DNA of 35,139 nucleotides from CAZBWP01 sp964630265 (GTDB taxonomy: Bacteria; Pseudomonadota; Alphaproteobacteria; Rhodospirillales; Defluviicoccaceae). The notes beneath the pieces are model-generated. The model was not told the origin of the DNA, made no database searches, and was given only the letters and a program-made list of their open reading frames with translations. The stretch is taken from NCBI GenBank assembly GCA_964630265.1, contig CAZVRW010000029.1:1-35139 (forward strand). The letters are read 5' to 3'. The position numbers and the translations under genes were made by a program. Shown here piece by piece: positions 7,878 through 15,949 of the stretch; positions within the stretch are counted from its first letter, which is position 1; each line of letters starts with the position of its first letter.

Positions 7878-8798
7878 ATGCAGCCGCACCCCATCCGGCA
7901 TTTCCTCGATCTCGACCGCTTCAACGAGGCGACGCTGCGCCGCATGCTGGACCGCGCCGTCGCGTTCAAGCGCACCGCCCGCAAGCGTCGCGGCCGCAAG
8001 CTGCTCAACGGCCGGACGCTGGCGATGATCTTCGAGAAACCGTCGACCCGCACCCGCGTCTCGTTCGAGGTGGCGATGCGGCAGCTCGGCGGCCAGGTGG
8101 TGATCCTTACCGACAACGATTCACAGATGAAACGCGGCGAGACCCGGGCGGATACGGCGCGGGTGCTGTCGCGCTATGTGGACGCCATCATGGTGCGAAC
8201 CACCGACCCGGCGTTTCTGGCGGAGTTCGTCGAGCACGCCACGGTGCCGGTGATCAACGGCCTGACCAACGACTCCCACCCGTGCCAGCTGATGGCTGAC
8301 GTGATGACGTTCGAAGAGCATCGCGGCAGCATCGCCGGGCGCACCGTCGCCTGGAGCGGCGACACCAACAACGTCGCGCGTTCGTGGATCCATGCCGCGG
8401 TGCGCTTCGGCTTCCGGCTGCGTCTCGCCTGTCCGCTGCCGCTGCGCCCGCATGGCAACGGCTTGCTCGACTGGGCGAAGGCGGAGGGCGGCGACGTTGC
8501 CTTCACCGACACCGCCGAGGAGGCCGTTGCCGGCGCCGATCTCGTCGTCACCGACACCTGGATCTCCATGGGCTGCGATCCGAATGAGAGCCGGCACAAC
8601 CTGCTCGCACCCTATCGGGTCGACGAATCGCTGATGGCGCGGGCCAAGGGGAACGCGCTGTTCATGCACTGTCTGCCGGCGCACCGCGGTCAGGAAGTGA
8701 CCGCCGCGGTCATCGACGGGGCGCAGTCGGTGGTGTGGGACGAGGCCGAGAACCGGCTGCACGCCCAGAAGGGCATTCTCGCTTGGTGCCTGAGCTGA
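7878..8798 (+). CDS. argF: Ornithine carbamoyltransferase
   Basis: Ornithine transcarbamylase makes citrulline from ornithine and carbamoyl phosphate. The 306-residue protein carries the carbamoyl-phosphate signature STRTR at residues 56-60 (FEKPSTRTRVSFE), HPCQ at 134-137, DTWISMG in the ornithine loop, and HCLP at 264-267 (FMHCLPAHRGQEV). These distinguish it from aspartate carbamoyltransferase. The ATG starts 2 nt after the argD stop, so the two form an argDF operon. Confidence 0.97.
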   Translation: MQPHPIRHFLDLDRFNEATLRRMLDRAVAFKRTARKRRGRKLLNGRTLAMIFEKPSTRTRVSFEVAMRQLGGQVVILTDNDSQMKRGETRADTARVLSRYVDAIMVRTTDPAFLAEFVEHATVPVINGLTNDSHPCQLMADVMTFEEHRGSIAGRTVAWSGDTNNVARSWIHAAVRFGFRLRLACPLPLRPHGNGLLDWAKAEGGDVAFTDTAEEAVAGADLVVTDTWISMGCDPNESRHNLLAPYRVDESLMARAKGNALFMHCLPAHRGQEVTAAVIDGAQSVVWDEAENRLHAQKGILAWCLS

Positions 8799-8832
8799 CG
8801 CGCCACCGCAACCCGGGCGAAGGCCGCGCCTG

Positions 8833-9720
8833 ATGGCGCCGTTCGGCGACTTCATCCAACCCTTCCAGATCGAGGCTCCCGGCGTGCGCGGCCGCCTCGT
8901 GCGACTGGGCCCGGCGCTCGCCTCGGCGCTCAAGGGGCACGGCTACCCCCCACCGGCGGCGCGCCTGTTGGCCGAAGCCGTGGCGCTGGCGGCGGTGCTG
9001 GCCAGCGGGCTGAAGTACGACGGCGTTTTCACGCTGCAGATCCAGGGAGACGGACCCATCAGTCTCATGGTCGCCGACGTCACCAGCGATGGGGCGCTGC
9101 GCGGCTATGCCCGCGTGGATGCTGCGCGTTTCGATGACTCGGGCGGCGGCGATGCGCCGGTACCGCGCCTCCTCGGCGCCGGTCACCTGGCCTTCACCGT
9201 CGACCAGGGCCCGAACACCGAGCGCTATCAGGGCATCACGCCGCTGGAGGGGGCCAGCCTCACCGACTGCGCGCACACCTACTTCCGGCAATCGGAACAG
9301 TTGCAGACGGCGATCGTCCTGTCGGCGACCGACTTGCGCGGGGAGGCGCCGCGGGCGGCGGCGCTGATGATCCAGCGGCTACCCACTAGCCTGCGCATCG
9401 ATCCGGAGTCCGACGACGACTGGCGGCGCGCCGTGATCCTGACATCGAGCGTCACGCCCGCGGAACTGCTGGATCCGGCGCTCAGCGTCGACGCCGTGCT
9501 GTACCGCCTCTTCCACGAGGATGGCGTCCGCGTCTTCCAGCGACGGTCGCTGCTGCACCGCTGCCGCTGCTCCCGCGAGCGGGTCTCCCGGACGCTGGCG
9601 TCGTTTCCACGGGAGGAGGTGGCCGCCATGGCCGACGATGACGGCCTGATCCGGGTCACCTGTGAATTCTGCCGGGCCGAGTATGTCTTCGACGATGTCG
9701 CGCTCGCCAGCCTATACTGA
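8833..9720 (+). CDS. hslO: Redox-regulated chaperone Hsp33
   Basis: Hsp33 is a cytoplasmic holdase switched on by oxidative unfolding. It keeps a C-terminal zinc site of four cysteines when reduced and forms disulfides under hypochlorous acid or peroxide stress. Here those are Cys244, Cys246, Cys277 and Cys280 (CRCS and CEFC), the CxC...CxxC pattern. The N-terminal domain shows FTLQIQGDGPISLMVADV and QGITPLEG, also typical. At 295 residues it is normal length. It follows argF by about 34 nt; argDF-hslO may be one transcript. Confidence 0.95.
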   Translation: MAPFGDFIQPFQIEAPGVRGRLVRLGPALASALKGHGYPPPAARLLAEAVALAAVLASGLKYDGVFTLQIQGDGPISLMVADVTSDGALRGYARVDAARFDDSGGGDAPVPRLLGAGHLAFTVDQGPNTERYQGITPLEGASLTDCAHTYFRQSEQLQTAIVLSATDLRGEAPRAAALMIQRLPTSLRIDPESDDDWRRAVILTSSVTPAELLDPALSVDAVLYRLFHEDGVRVFQRRSLLHRCRCSRERVSRTLASFPREEVAAMADDDGLIRVTCEFCRAEYVFDDVALASLY

Positions 9721-10306
9721 TCGACCTGTTTGTCGAGGACGATCCCGTCGTGCCGTGCTGGCCGCGGCGCTCGGCACGATCATCGCCGGGTGTACGTCGA
9801 CGGTCGCCGTCGAGCGGCCGCCGCGTCTGACCTTCGCCCACCGCCCGCGGGTCCGGCTGGCGGTGGCGGCGGTCGAGACGGTGGACCGGAGGCCGCCGCC
9901 CGGCGGCGGGCGAAGCGCGGTGGACGTCCTGCCCGTGTCCCCGGCGGCGGCGCTCGGCCGCTGGGCTGAGGAGCGGTTGCAGGCGGTTGGGGGCGACGAT
10001 GGGGCGCGCTTCCTGATCACCGAGGCCTCGGTGATGGAGGCGGACGCGGTGCCCGCCGGCCTCGATCGCCGTGGCGGCGACGCCTACCGGGCGGTCGCCG
10101 CCGCCACCCTCGAGATCGCGGACCCGGGAGGGGGCCGCGTTGCCTTCGCCGAGAGCCGCGCCGAACGCATCCTGACGATACCCCGGAACTTCACCCTCAA
10201 TCAGCGGGATCTCGCCTGGTTCGAGATGGTGGAAGCACTGATGGCCGACTTCGATGCCGACATGGAGATGCGCATCCATCGTCACCTGGCGCCCTGGGTG
10301 CGGTAA
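9683..10306 (+). CDS. Predicted lipoprotein of unknown function
   Basis: About 207 residues. A basic stretch (CRGRSRRAV) is followed by a hydrophobic segment ending in IAGC, a lipobox predicting a lipid-modified cysteine (Cys37 with this start). The mature part has mixed alpha/beta character (PRLTFAHRPRVRLAVAAVETVDRR, then RWAEERLQAVGG and FLITEASVMEAD) and ends HRHLAPWVR. It recalls a conserved alphaproteobacterial lipoprotein family without assigned function; I am unsure of that. The start is uncertain: candidates are GTG 9662, ATG 9683, ATG 9695 and GTG 9755, none with a clear ribosome-binding site. The first three overlap the 3' end of hslO. The hydrolase lipoprotein gene begins 2 nt downstream, implying co-expression. 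Confidence 0.65.
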   Translation: MSSTMSRSPAYTDRPVCRGRSRRAVLAAALGTIIAGCTSTVAVERPPRLTFAHRPRVRLAVAAVETVDRRPPPGGGRSAVDVLPVSPAAALGRWAEERLQAVGGDDGARFLITEASVMEADAVPAGLDRRGGDAYRAVAAATLEIADPGGGRVAFAESRAERILTIPRNFTLNQRDLAWFEMVEALMADFDADMEMRIHRHLAPWVR

Positions 10307-10308
10307 TC

Positions 10309-11457
10309 GTGGCCCGGCCGGTCGGCGCGGTTTCGCTCCTCCTGCTTCTCCTGCTCGCCGCCTGCTCGCCGTTTCGTCTGGTCGAGGCGGTGGACGTGTT
10401 GCAGGACGCTGCGGCGGGGCCGGCCCCCAGCACGCTCAAGCGCACGACGCCGGCGCCGAGTCGCCGCGCGCTCACCGTCGCCGTCGACGCAACGGCCATC
10501 GACGCCCACCTTTATGAGCCGGGCGAGCCGGCGCGTGCCGGCATGCTGCTGGTGCCGGGGGCGACGCGGCTGGGGCCGGACGATCCGCGCGTCGTCGCTT
10601 TTGCCGAGACCCTGGCGCGGGCGCGGTTTCGCGTGCTGGTGCCCGATCTGCCGGGCCTGCGCAGTTTCCGTTTCGGCAGCGGCGACGCGGTGCTGATCGC
10701 CGCCGCCCTCGGCGAATTGGCGGCGCGGAGCAAAGGTCAACCGCTCGGGGTTACCGCCGTGTCTTTCGCCGCCGGCCCGGCGGTCCTGGCGCTCCTCGAC
10801 CACGATCCCGGAGCCGCGTCCGGAGCCGCGTCCGGTGCCGCCTTCGGGGCCGCCGTGGATTTCGCCGTGCTGATCGGCGGCTATCACGACATCACCGCGG
10901 CGATCACCTATGTCACCACCGGTTTTTATCGCCATGGGCCGGCCGGGACGTGGCGACAAGGAGATCCCAGCGGGATCGCCAAGTGGGCGTTCGTGTTGTC
11001 GAACGTCCACCGGCTTCGGTCCGCCGGCGACCGGGAGACGCTCGCGGCGATCGCCGAAGCGCGCATCGCCGATCCCGCCGCCGACGTCGCCGCGGCCGCC
11101 GCCGGGCTGGGGCCGGAAGGCCAAACCGTCTGGGCGCTCCTGGAGAATCGCGATCCGGAGCGGGTGCCGGCGTTGCTGGACGCGCTGCCGCCGTCGATCC
11201 AGGCGGAGATTGCCGCCCTGGACTTGGCCCGCCGTGACCTGCGAGGGCTGCCCGCCGTCTTCGTCCTGATCCACGGGCGCGACGATCCGATCCTGCCGGC
11301 GAGCGGCAGCGTCGCTCTCGCCGCCGCCGTCGACCGCGCCCACCTCTACGTGGTGGACTCGCTCGGCCACGTGGAAGCCGCCGATACCGGGCTCGGCGAC
11401 AGCCTCACCTTGCTCCGCGCCACCCACCGCATCCTCGAGTTGCGCGACGGCCGGTAG
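10309..11457 (+). CDS. Lipoprotein alpha/beta-hydrolase
   Basis: A 382-residue protein starting at GTG. Residues 1-18 are a lipoprotein signal with LLAAC, placing the lipid-modified Cys at 19. The remainder reads as an alpha/beta-hydrolase: GMLLVPGATRLGPDDPR (oxyanion-hole strand), FRVLVPDLPGL, a putative nucleophile Ser152 in TAVSFAAGP, an acid in HGRDDPILP (Asp326) and a histidine in DSLGHVEA (His354). The elbow is VSFAAG rather than the usual GxSxG, so activity may be altered. A short GAAS-type repeat interrupts the fold near residue 170. The substrate is unknown. It is paired with the upstream lipoprotein gene, so both may act at the envelope. Confidence 0.75.
   Translation: MARPVGAVSLLLLLLLAACSPFRLVEAVDVLQDAAAGPAPSTLKRTTPAPSRRALTVAVDATAIDAHLYEPGEPARAGMLLVPGATRLGPDDPRVVAFAETLARARFRVLVPDLPGLRSFRFGSGDAVLIAAALGELAARSKGQPLGVTAVSFAAGPAVLALLDHDPGAASGAASGAAFGAAVDFAVLIGGYHDITAAITYVTTGFYRHGPAGTWRQGDPSGIAKWAFVLSNVHRLRSAGDRETLAAIAEARIADPAADVAAAAAGLGPEGQTVWALLENRDPERVPALLDALPPSIQAEIAALDLARRDLRGLPAVFVLIHGRDDPILPASGSVALAAAVDRAHLYVVDSLGHVEAADTGLGDSLTLLRATHRILELRDGR
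10810..10845 (+). repeat. 12-bp tandem repeat inside the hydrolase gene
   Basis: Two exact copies of GGAGCCGCGTCC (10810-10821 and 10822-10833) are followed by a diverged third (10834-10845). They encode Gly-Ala-Ala-Ser units. Being a multiple of three, copy-number change keeps the frame. It is a possible slippage site. Confidence 0.7.
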
Positions 11458-11460
11458 TGC

Positions 11461-11497
11461 ACCGTTCGATCCGATCGGTCCGATCGGATCGAACGGT
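11461..11497. repeat. Perfect 37-bp palindrome after the hydrolase gene
   Basis: ACCGTTCGATCCGATCGG (11461-11478), a single central T, and its exact reverse complement (11480-11497) lie 4 nt after the hydrolase stop codon. The arms are 18 bp with no mismatch. The inner part repeats CGATCGG. No T-run follows on the + strand, so it would be an unusual intrinsic terminator; a transcript-end stabiliser or a dyad-binding site are alternatives. About 180 nt of non-coding DNA follow, including an A/T-rich segment (11590-11645) that could hold the promoter of the next gene. Confidence 0.8.
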
Positions 11498-11680
11498 CAT
11501 GCACGCCACCCTCGACGTGCCGCAACGACGACCGTTGCGCCACCGGCGACGTGAGGCGCGCCCGCTGCGCCCTTCTGCCGGGCTATCGCAATGAGTGTAA
11601 TTTTACGAGTTAACCAAAATCAAGTTGCATTACTCCCTCATTTAGGGTACCCATGACCCATTCGAGCACGGGAGGTTGTG

Positions 11681-12025
11681 ATGCGGCTGACCACCACCGA
11701 CGCGTTCCGAGCCGATACCACGAGCCCGCTGGATATCGATGCCCTGCAGCACGTCGAGGCCGTGTGGGACATGGAAGTTCGCTTGCCGGACCTGATCCGC
11801 GGTGCCGCCCGGTCGCGCCGGCTGGCCGACCAGCACAAGCGCGCCGCATGGTCGCATCTGCGCGCCGCCCAGGCGGCACGGGAGCTGGGCGACGCCCTGA
11901 TGCATCGCGACTATCTCAGCGATGGCGGGACGGCGCTCAGGCGCGCCTCCGCCTGCATCGTCTACGCCCGGCGCTGCGAGCGGGAAGCCAACGCCATCGC
12001 CGTCGCCTCCGGATTCTTGCGGTAG
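11681..12025 (+). CDS. Hypothetical protein, 114 residues
   Basis: I do not recognise this protein. The ATG is supported by GGAGG 5 nt upstream; a GTG directly before it is in frame. It is predicted mainly helical, rich in Ala and Arg, with no signal peptide or membrane segment. The middle (LIRGAARSRRLADQHKRAAWSHLRAAQAARELGD, residues 39-72) looks like amphipathic helices. One cysteine pair lies near the C-terminus (ASACIVYARRCERE). It has its own leader with an A/T-rich upstream region and a strong hairpin after the stop, so it may be a single-gene transcript. Confidence 0.6.
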   Translation: MRLTTTDAFRADTTSPLDIDALQHVEAVWDMEVRLPDLIRGAARSRRLADQHKRAAWSHLRAAQAARELGDALMHRDYLSDGGTALRRASACIVYARRCEREANAIAVASGFLR

Positions 12026-12042
12026 AAATCCGCCCCAGACCG

Positions 12043-12073
12043 GGCCCGGCCGCGCAGAAGGCGTGGCCGGGCC
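12043..12073. terminator. Strong GC hairpin after the 114-residue gene
   Basis: A 13-bp stem with one G-U pair: GGCCCGGCCGCGC (12043-12055) pairs with GCGTGGCCGGGCC (12061-12073) around the loop AGAAG. It lies 17 nt past the stop codon and about 120 nt before cimA. No T-run follows, so it could be a Rho-assisted terminator, an RNA 3'-end stabiliser, or part of the cimA leader. Confidence 0.45.
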
Positions 12074-12191
12074 GGCCGCCCCGCTGACGCCATCGATCGA
12101 TCGGGCGCCCAAACCCTTGTCGCGGCGATCGCTTTTCGGCATTCTCCCGCGATCTCGACAATCAGGCCCTCGAACCGCCAGGACGCGACCG

Positions 12192-13793
12192 ATGAGCGAC
12201 GACCGCATCTATCTCTATGACAGCACGCTGCGCGACGGCGCCCAGACGCTGGGCGTTGACTTCAGTGCCGCCGACAAATCGGCGATCGCCCGCGAGCTCG
12301 ACGCCATCGGCATCGACTACGTCGAGGGCGGCTGGCCCGGCGCCAACGCCACCGACGATGCGTTCTTCAACGCCCCGCCGCCGCTGCATCGCGCTAAGTT
12401 GTCGGCCTTCGGCATGACCCGGCGGGTCGGACGCAGCGCCGAGAACGATCCGACCCTGCAAAGGGTGGTCGGCTCCGGCGCCGGCACCATCTGTCTCGTC
12501 GGCAAGACCTGGGACTTCCAGGTGGAGGTCGCCCTCGAGGTCGAGCTCGACGAGAACATCCGCATGATCGAGGAGAGCATCCGCCACGTCGTCGGCCGCG
12601 GCCTGGAGGCGATGTTCGATGCGGAGCACTTCTTCGACGGCTACAAGGACAACCCCGCCTATGCGTTGCGGTGCGTCGAGGCGGCGTGGCGCGCCGGTGC
12701 CCGCTGGGTGGTGCTGTGCGACACCAACGGCGGCACCCTGCCGCATGAGATCGAAGAGATCGTGGGTGCCGTCACCGCGCGCATCCCGGGCGATCACGTT
12801 GGCATCCACTGCCATGACGACACCGGCAACGCCGTCGCCAACAGCCTCGCGGCGGTACGCGCCGGAGCGCGCCAGGTGCAGGGTACGCTCAACGGCCTCG
12901 GCGAGCGCTGCGGCAACGCCAACCTGATCACGCTGATTCCGACACTGGCATTCAAGCTCGGCTACCGTCTCGGCGTCGATGCAAACGACATCACCCGGCT
13001 CACCCACGTCTCGCGCCTCCTCGATGAGCGGCTGAACCGCGCGCCCAACCGCGGCGCCCCCTACGTCGGCGAGTCGGCCTTCGCCCACAAGGGCGGCATG
13101 CACGGCCAAGCAGTGGCCAAGAACCCCCGCTGCTACGAGCACATCGTGCCGGAGCTGGTCGGCAATCACCGGCACATCGCCGTCTCCGACCAGGCCGGCC
13201 GCGCCAACATCCTCGCCCGTTTCCGCGATCTCGGCATCGATATCGACAAGGATGACCCGAAGGTCGCGGCCCTGGTCAACGCCGTCAAGGATCGGGAATT
13301 CGACGGCTATGCGTATGACGGGGCCGAGGCGAGCTTCGAGTTGCTCGCCCGCCAGGCCCTCGGCGGCGTGCCCGAATACTTCCGCTGCAGCAGCTTCCGA
13401 GTCATCGACGAACGGCGCTGGAACGCCCGCGGCGAGCTGGTCACGCTCTCGGAAGCGACGGTCAAGCTGGAGGTGGCCGGCAAACAGGTAATGACCGTCG
13501 AGGAGGGCAACGGTCCGGTCAACGCCCTCGACGCGGCGCTGCGCAAGGTGCTGATTCCCGCCTACCCGCAGCTCTCGACCGTGCGCCTCGTCGACTACAA
13601 GGTGCGCATTCTGACCCCCGGCGACGGCACCCGGGCCGTCACCCGCGTGATGATCGAGAGCGCGTCCGACCACGGCGACCACTGGACCACCGTCGGCGTC
13701 TCGACCAACATCATCGACGCCTCCTATCAGGCGCTGCACGACAGCATCGTCTACAAGCTGTACCGGGAGCAGGCGGTGGCGCGCGCCGCCTGA
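12192..13793 (+). CDS. cimA: (R)-citramalate synthase
   Basis: CimA condenses pyruvate and acetyl-CoA to (R)-citramalate, the first step of the threonine-independent route to 2-oxobutyrate and isoleucine. The 533-residue protein has an HMGL-like TIM barrel at the N-terminus: LYDSTLRDGAQTLGVDFS (residues 8-25), YVEGGWPGANATD, LCDTNGGTLPHEI, and the metal-binding GIHCHDDTGNAVANS with His206 and His208. NGLGERCGNANL completes the barrel. A C-terminal LeuA-type regulatory domain covers roughly residues 400-533. The barrel motifs fit the long CimA type better than 2-isopropylmalate or homocitrate synthase. The ATG giving MSDDRIYLYD is preferred; upstream frame shows no homology. trmJ follows after 6 nt. 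Confidence 0.93.
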   Translation: MSDDRIYLYDSTLRDGAQTLGVDFSAADKSAIARELDAIGIDYVEGGWPGANATDDAFFNAPPPLHRAKLSAFGMTRRVGRSAENDPTLQRVVGSGAGTICLVGKTWDFQVEVALEVELDENIRMIEESIRHVVGRGLEAMFDAEHFFDGYKDNPAYALRCVEAAWRAGARWVVLCDTNGGTLPHEIEEIVGAVTARIPGDHVGIHCHDDTGNAVANSLAAVRAGARQVQGTLNGLGERCGNANLITLIPTLAFKLGYRLGVDANDITRLTHVSRLLDERLNRAPNRGAPYVGESAFAHKGGMHGQAVAKNPRCYEHIVPELVGNHRHIAVSDQAGRANILARFRDLGIDIDKDDPKVAALVNAVKDREFDGYAYDGAEASFELLARQALGGVPEYFRCSSFRVIDERRWNARGELVTLSEATVKLEVAGKQVMTVEEGNGPVNALDAALRKVLIPAYPQLSTVRLVDYKVRILTPGDGTRAVTRVMIESASDHGDHWTTVGVSTNIIDASYQALHDSIVYKLYREQAVARAA

Positions 13794-13799
13794 CCCCGC

Positions 13800-14618
13800 G
13801 TGGCGGGCACCGACCTCAGCCGTGTCGGCGCTGTGGCGCCCGGACCGAATGTGTCCGGTCCGCAAGCACCCGGTCCGGTCATCGTCCTGGTCGAGCCGCA
13901 GTTGGGCGAGAACATCGGCATGGTCGCCCGCGCCATGCTGAACTGCGGCCTTGCCGGGCTGCGCCTCGTTCGCCCGCGTGAACCCTGGCCCAACCCCAAG
14001 GCGGTCGCAGCCGCCTCCGGCGCCGATCGCGTCCTCGACGCCGCCCGGCTGTTCGAGACGACGGCCGCGGCGATCGCCGACTGTAGCCGTGTCTACGCCG
14101 CCACCGTGCGCGACCGGGCGATGGTCAAGCGCGTCGTCACGCCGCGCCGGGCCGCCGAGGAGATGCGCGCGGCGGCAGGCGGCGTGATGGGTGAGACGGC
14201 GGCGGTGTTGTTCGGCAAGGAGGCCAAGGGCCTGCACAACGACGACGTGGCGCTGGCCGACACCATCGTGACAGTGCCCCTCAATCCCGGCTTCGCATCC
14301 CTCAACCTGGCGATGGCGGTGCTGCTGGTCGGCTACGAGTGGTGGCAGGCGGCGGATGTCCGCCCGGCCGAGGTGCTGCCGTTGCCGCCGGAGACCCGGC
14401 CGGCCACCAAGGCCGAGCTCTTGGGCCTGTTCGCGCACCTGGAGCGCGAACTGGACGCCTGCGGTTTCCTCCGCGTCGTCGAGAAGCGCCCGATCATGGT
14501 GCGCAACCTGCGCAACCTGTTCGGCCGCGCCGACCTCACCGAGCAGGAGGTGCGCACCCTGCGCGGCGTCGTCGCCTGTCTCGCCGGTGACCGTCGGCGA
14601 CCCGGCTCCGACGGCTGA
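13800..14618 (+). CDS. trmJ: tRNA (cytidine/uridine-2'-O-)-methyltransferase TrmJ
   Basis: TrmJ 2'-O-methylates position 32 of tRNAs using S-adenosylmethionine. The 272-residue protein has the SPOUT fold: VIVLVEPQLGENIGMVARAMLNCGL near the N-terminus (residues about 27-51), LFGKEAKGLHNDDVALADTIV, and the trefoil-knot motif VPLNPGFASLNLAMAVLLVGYEW. The C-terminal helical extension with KRPIMVRNLRNLF is also typical. It starts at a GTG 6 nt after the cimA stop and has about 25 extra N-terminal residues rich in Gly and Pro; the true start could be further in. Co-transcription with cimA is likely. Confidence 0.9.
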   Translation: MAGTDLSRVGAVAPGPNVSGPQAPGPVIVLVEPQLGENIGMVARAMLNCGLAGLRLVRPREPWPNPKAVAAASGADRVLDAARLFETTAAAIADCSRVYAATVRDRAMVKRVVTPRRAAEEMRAAAGGVMGETAAVLFGKEAKGLHNDDVALADTIVTVPLNPGFASLNLAMAVLLVGYEWWQAADVRPAEVLPLPPETRPATKAELLGLFAHLERELDACGFLRVVEKRPIMVRNLRNLFGRADLTEQEVRTLRGVVACLAGDRRRPGSDG

Positions 14619-14722
14619 TTGCTGCACCGCACAAGTCGGGGGTTGCGGCCGGCGGCGCGGCCGGCTAATCGGGGTGATCGGCCGGCGAAACGGCGGAGGA
14701 CACCACGGCGGGGGACACCAGC

Positions 14723-15112
14723 ATGACCGACGCGACCATCCGCAGCATCATCGGCAGCCAGAACATCGTCACACTGCCGCCCGACACCAGCGTGCGCGCC
14801 GCCGCCAAGCTGATGGCGAAGCGCCGGATCGGCGCCGTGCCGGTGACCGACCTGGGCAAGCTGCTCGGCATCTTCACCGAACGCGACCTGTTGAGCCGGA
14901 TCATCGCACCGGAACTGGACGCCGACGCGATGACCTTGCGCGAGGTGATGACGCCCGATCCCCAAACCATCGACATCGACGCGCCGGTGGCCGACGCCTT
15001 CAAGCTGATGTTCAAGGGCGGCTTCCGCCACCTGCCGGTGCTCCAGGAGGGGCGGCTGGTCGGCATCCTGTCGCTCCGCGACATCCCGCCGGAATACTGG
15101 AACGGCCGGTAG
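14723..15112 (+). CDS. Two-CBS-domain protein
   Basis: A 129-residue stand-alone pair of CBS domains. CBS1 spans roughly residues 12-65 (VTLPPDTSVRAAAKLMAKRRIGAVPVTD, LGIFTERDL). CBS2 spans 72-126 (VMTPDPQTIDIDAPVADAFKLMFKGGFRHLPVLQ, VGILSLRDI). Such pairs usually bind adenosine nucleotides and regulate a partner, which cannot be named here. The ATG follows a GGGGGA-type ribosome-binding site. It is about 100 nt downstream of trmJ and convergent with aapP, with only 32 nt between them. Confidence 0.9.
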   Translation: MTDATIRSIIGSQNIVTLPPDTSVRAAAKLMAKRRIGAVPVTDLGKLLGIFTERDLLSRIIAPELDADAMTLREVMTPDPQTIDIDAPVADAFKLMFKGGFRHLPVLQEGRLVGILSLRDIPPEYWNGR

Positions 15113-15144
15113 GGCCAGGGCGGACCACGCGCCTTCCCCGCGCC

Positions 15145-15936
15145 TCAGTGCGTCAGGATCTGGCTGAGAAACAGCTTGGTCCGGTCGCTCTTCGGTGCTT
15201 CGAAGAATTCCGAGGGCGCCGCCACCTCGACGATCGCGCCCTCGTCCATGAACACCATGGTGTCGGCGACCGTCTTGGCGAAGCCCATCTCGTGGGTGAC
15301 GCAGATCATCGTCATGCCGCCCTCCGCCAGCTCGACCATGACGTCGAGGACCTCCTTGATCATTTCCGGGTCCAGGGCGGAGGTCGGTTCGTCGAACAGC
15401 ATGATCGACGGGCGCATGCACAGCGCGCGGGCGATGGCGACCCGTTGCTGCTGGCCGCCGGAGAGCTGCCCGGGATACTTCTGCGCCTGCTCCGGGATGT
15501 GGACGCGCTCCAGATACTCCATGGCGAGTTCGACGGCCTCCCGCTTCGGCATCTTCTTCACCCAGATCGGCGCGAGGGTCAGGTTTTCCAGCACGGTCAG
15601 GTGCGGGAACAGGTTGAACTGTTGGAACACCATGCCGACGTCGCGGCGGATCGCTTCGACCGCCCGCACGTCGCTGGTGAGTTCGATGCCGTTGACGGTG
15701 ATGCGCCCCCGCTGATGCGGCTCCAGGGCGTTGATGCAGCGGATCATCGTCGACTTGCCGGATCCCGACGGCCCGCAGACGACGACCCGCTCGCCGCGAT
15801 GTACGGTCAGGTTGATGTCCTGCAGCACGTGGAACGCATCGAACCACTTGTGCACGCCCTCGAAGGCGATGGCGATGTCCTGGTCGGGCCGATGCGCCCT
15901 GGACGTGCTCGCCGTCGGCGTTGCCTCCGATGCCAT
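15145..15936 (-). CDS. aapP: General L-amino acid ABC transporter ATP-binding protein
   Basis: The 263-residue ATPase of the polar amino-acid uptake family. Walker A GPSGSGKST is at residues 55-63, Q-loop FQQFNLFPH follows, the signature LSGGQQQR begins at 158, Walker B with IMLFDEPTSALD is at about 178-189, and the switch His is in VTHEMGF. The ATG at 15936 is preferred because AGGGAGG lies 7 nt upstream; a GTG at 15942 is too close to it. As last gene of aapJQMP it energises the permease pair AapQ/AapM. AapP-type systems take up a broad range of L-amino acids; exact specificity is inferred from the four-gene arrangement. Confidence 0.94.
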   Translation of the reverse strand: MASEATPTASTSRAHRPDQDIAIAFEGVHKWFDAFHVLQDINLTVHRGERVVVCGPSGSGKSTMIRCINALEPHQRGRITVNGIELTSDVRAVEAIRRDVGMVFQQFNLFPHLTVLENLTLAPIWVKKMPKREAVELAMEYLERVHIPEQAQKYPGQLSGGQQQRVAIARALCMRPSIMLFDEPTSALDPEMIKEVLDVMVELAEGGMTMICVTHEMGFAKTVADTMVFMDEGAIVEVAAPSEFFEAPKSDRTKLFLSQILTH

Positions 15937-15949
15937 CTCCACCCCTCCC

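Noticed and set aside
11599..11625. CtrA-type TTAA-N7-TTAA site before the 114-residue gene
   Set aside because: TTAACC is present once, but no second half-site is at the required distance.
12162..14627. An 821-residue minus-strand open frame opposite cimA and trmJ
   Set aside because: Same effect: low-complexity Val/Gly/Asp/His-rich antisense translation; both + strand genes have full family motifs.
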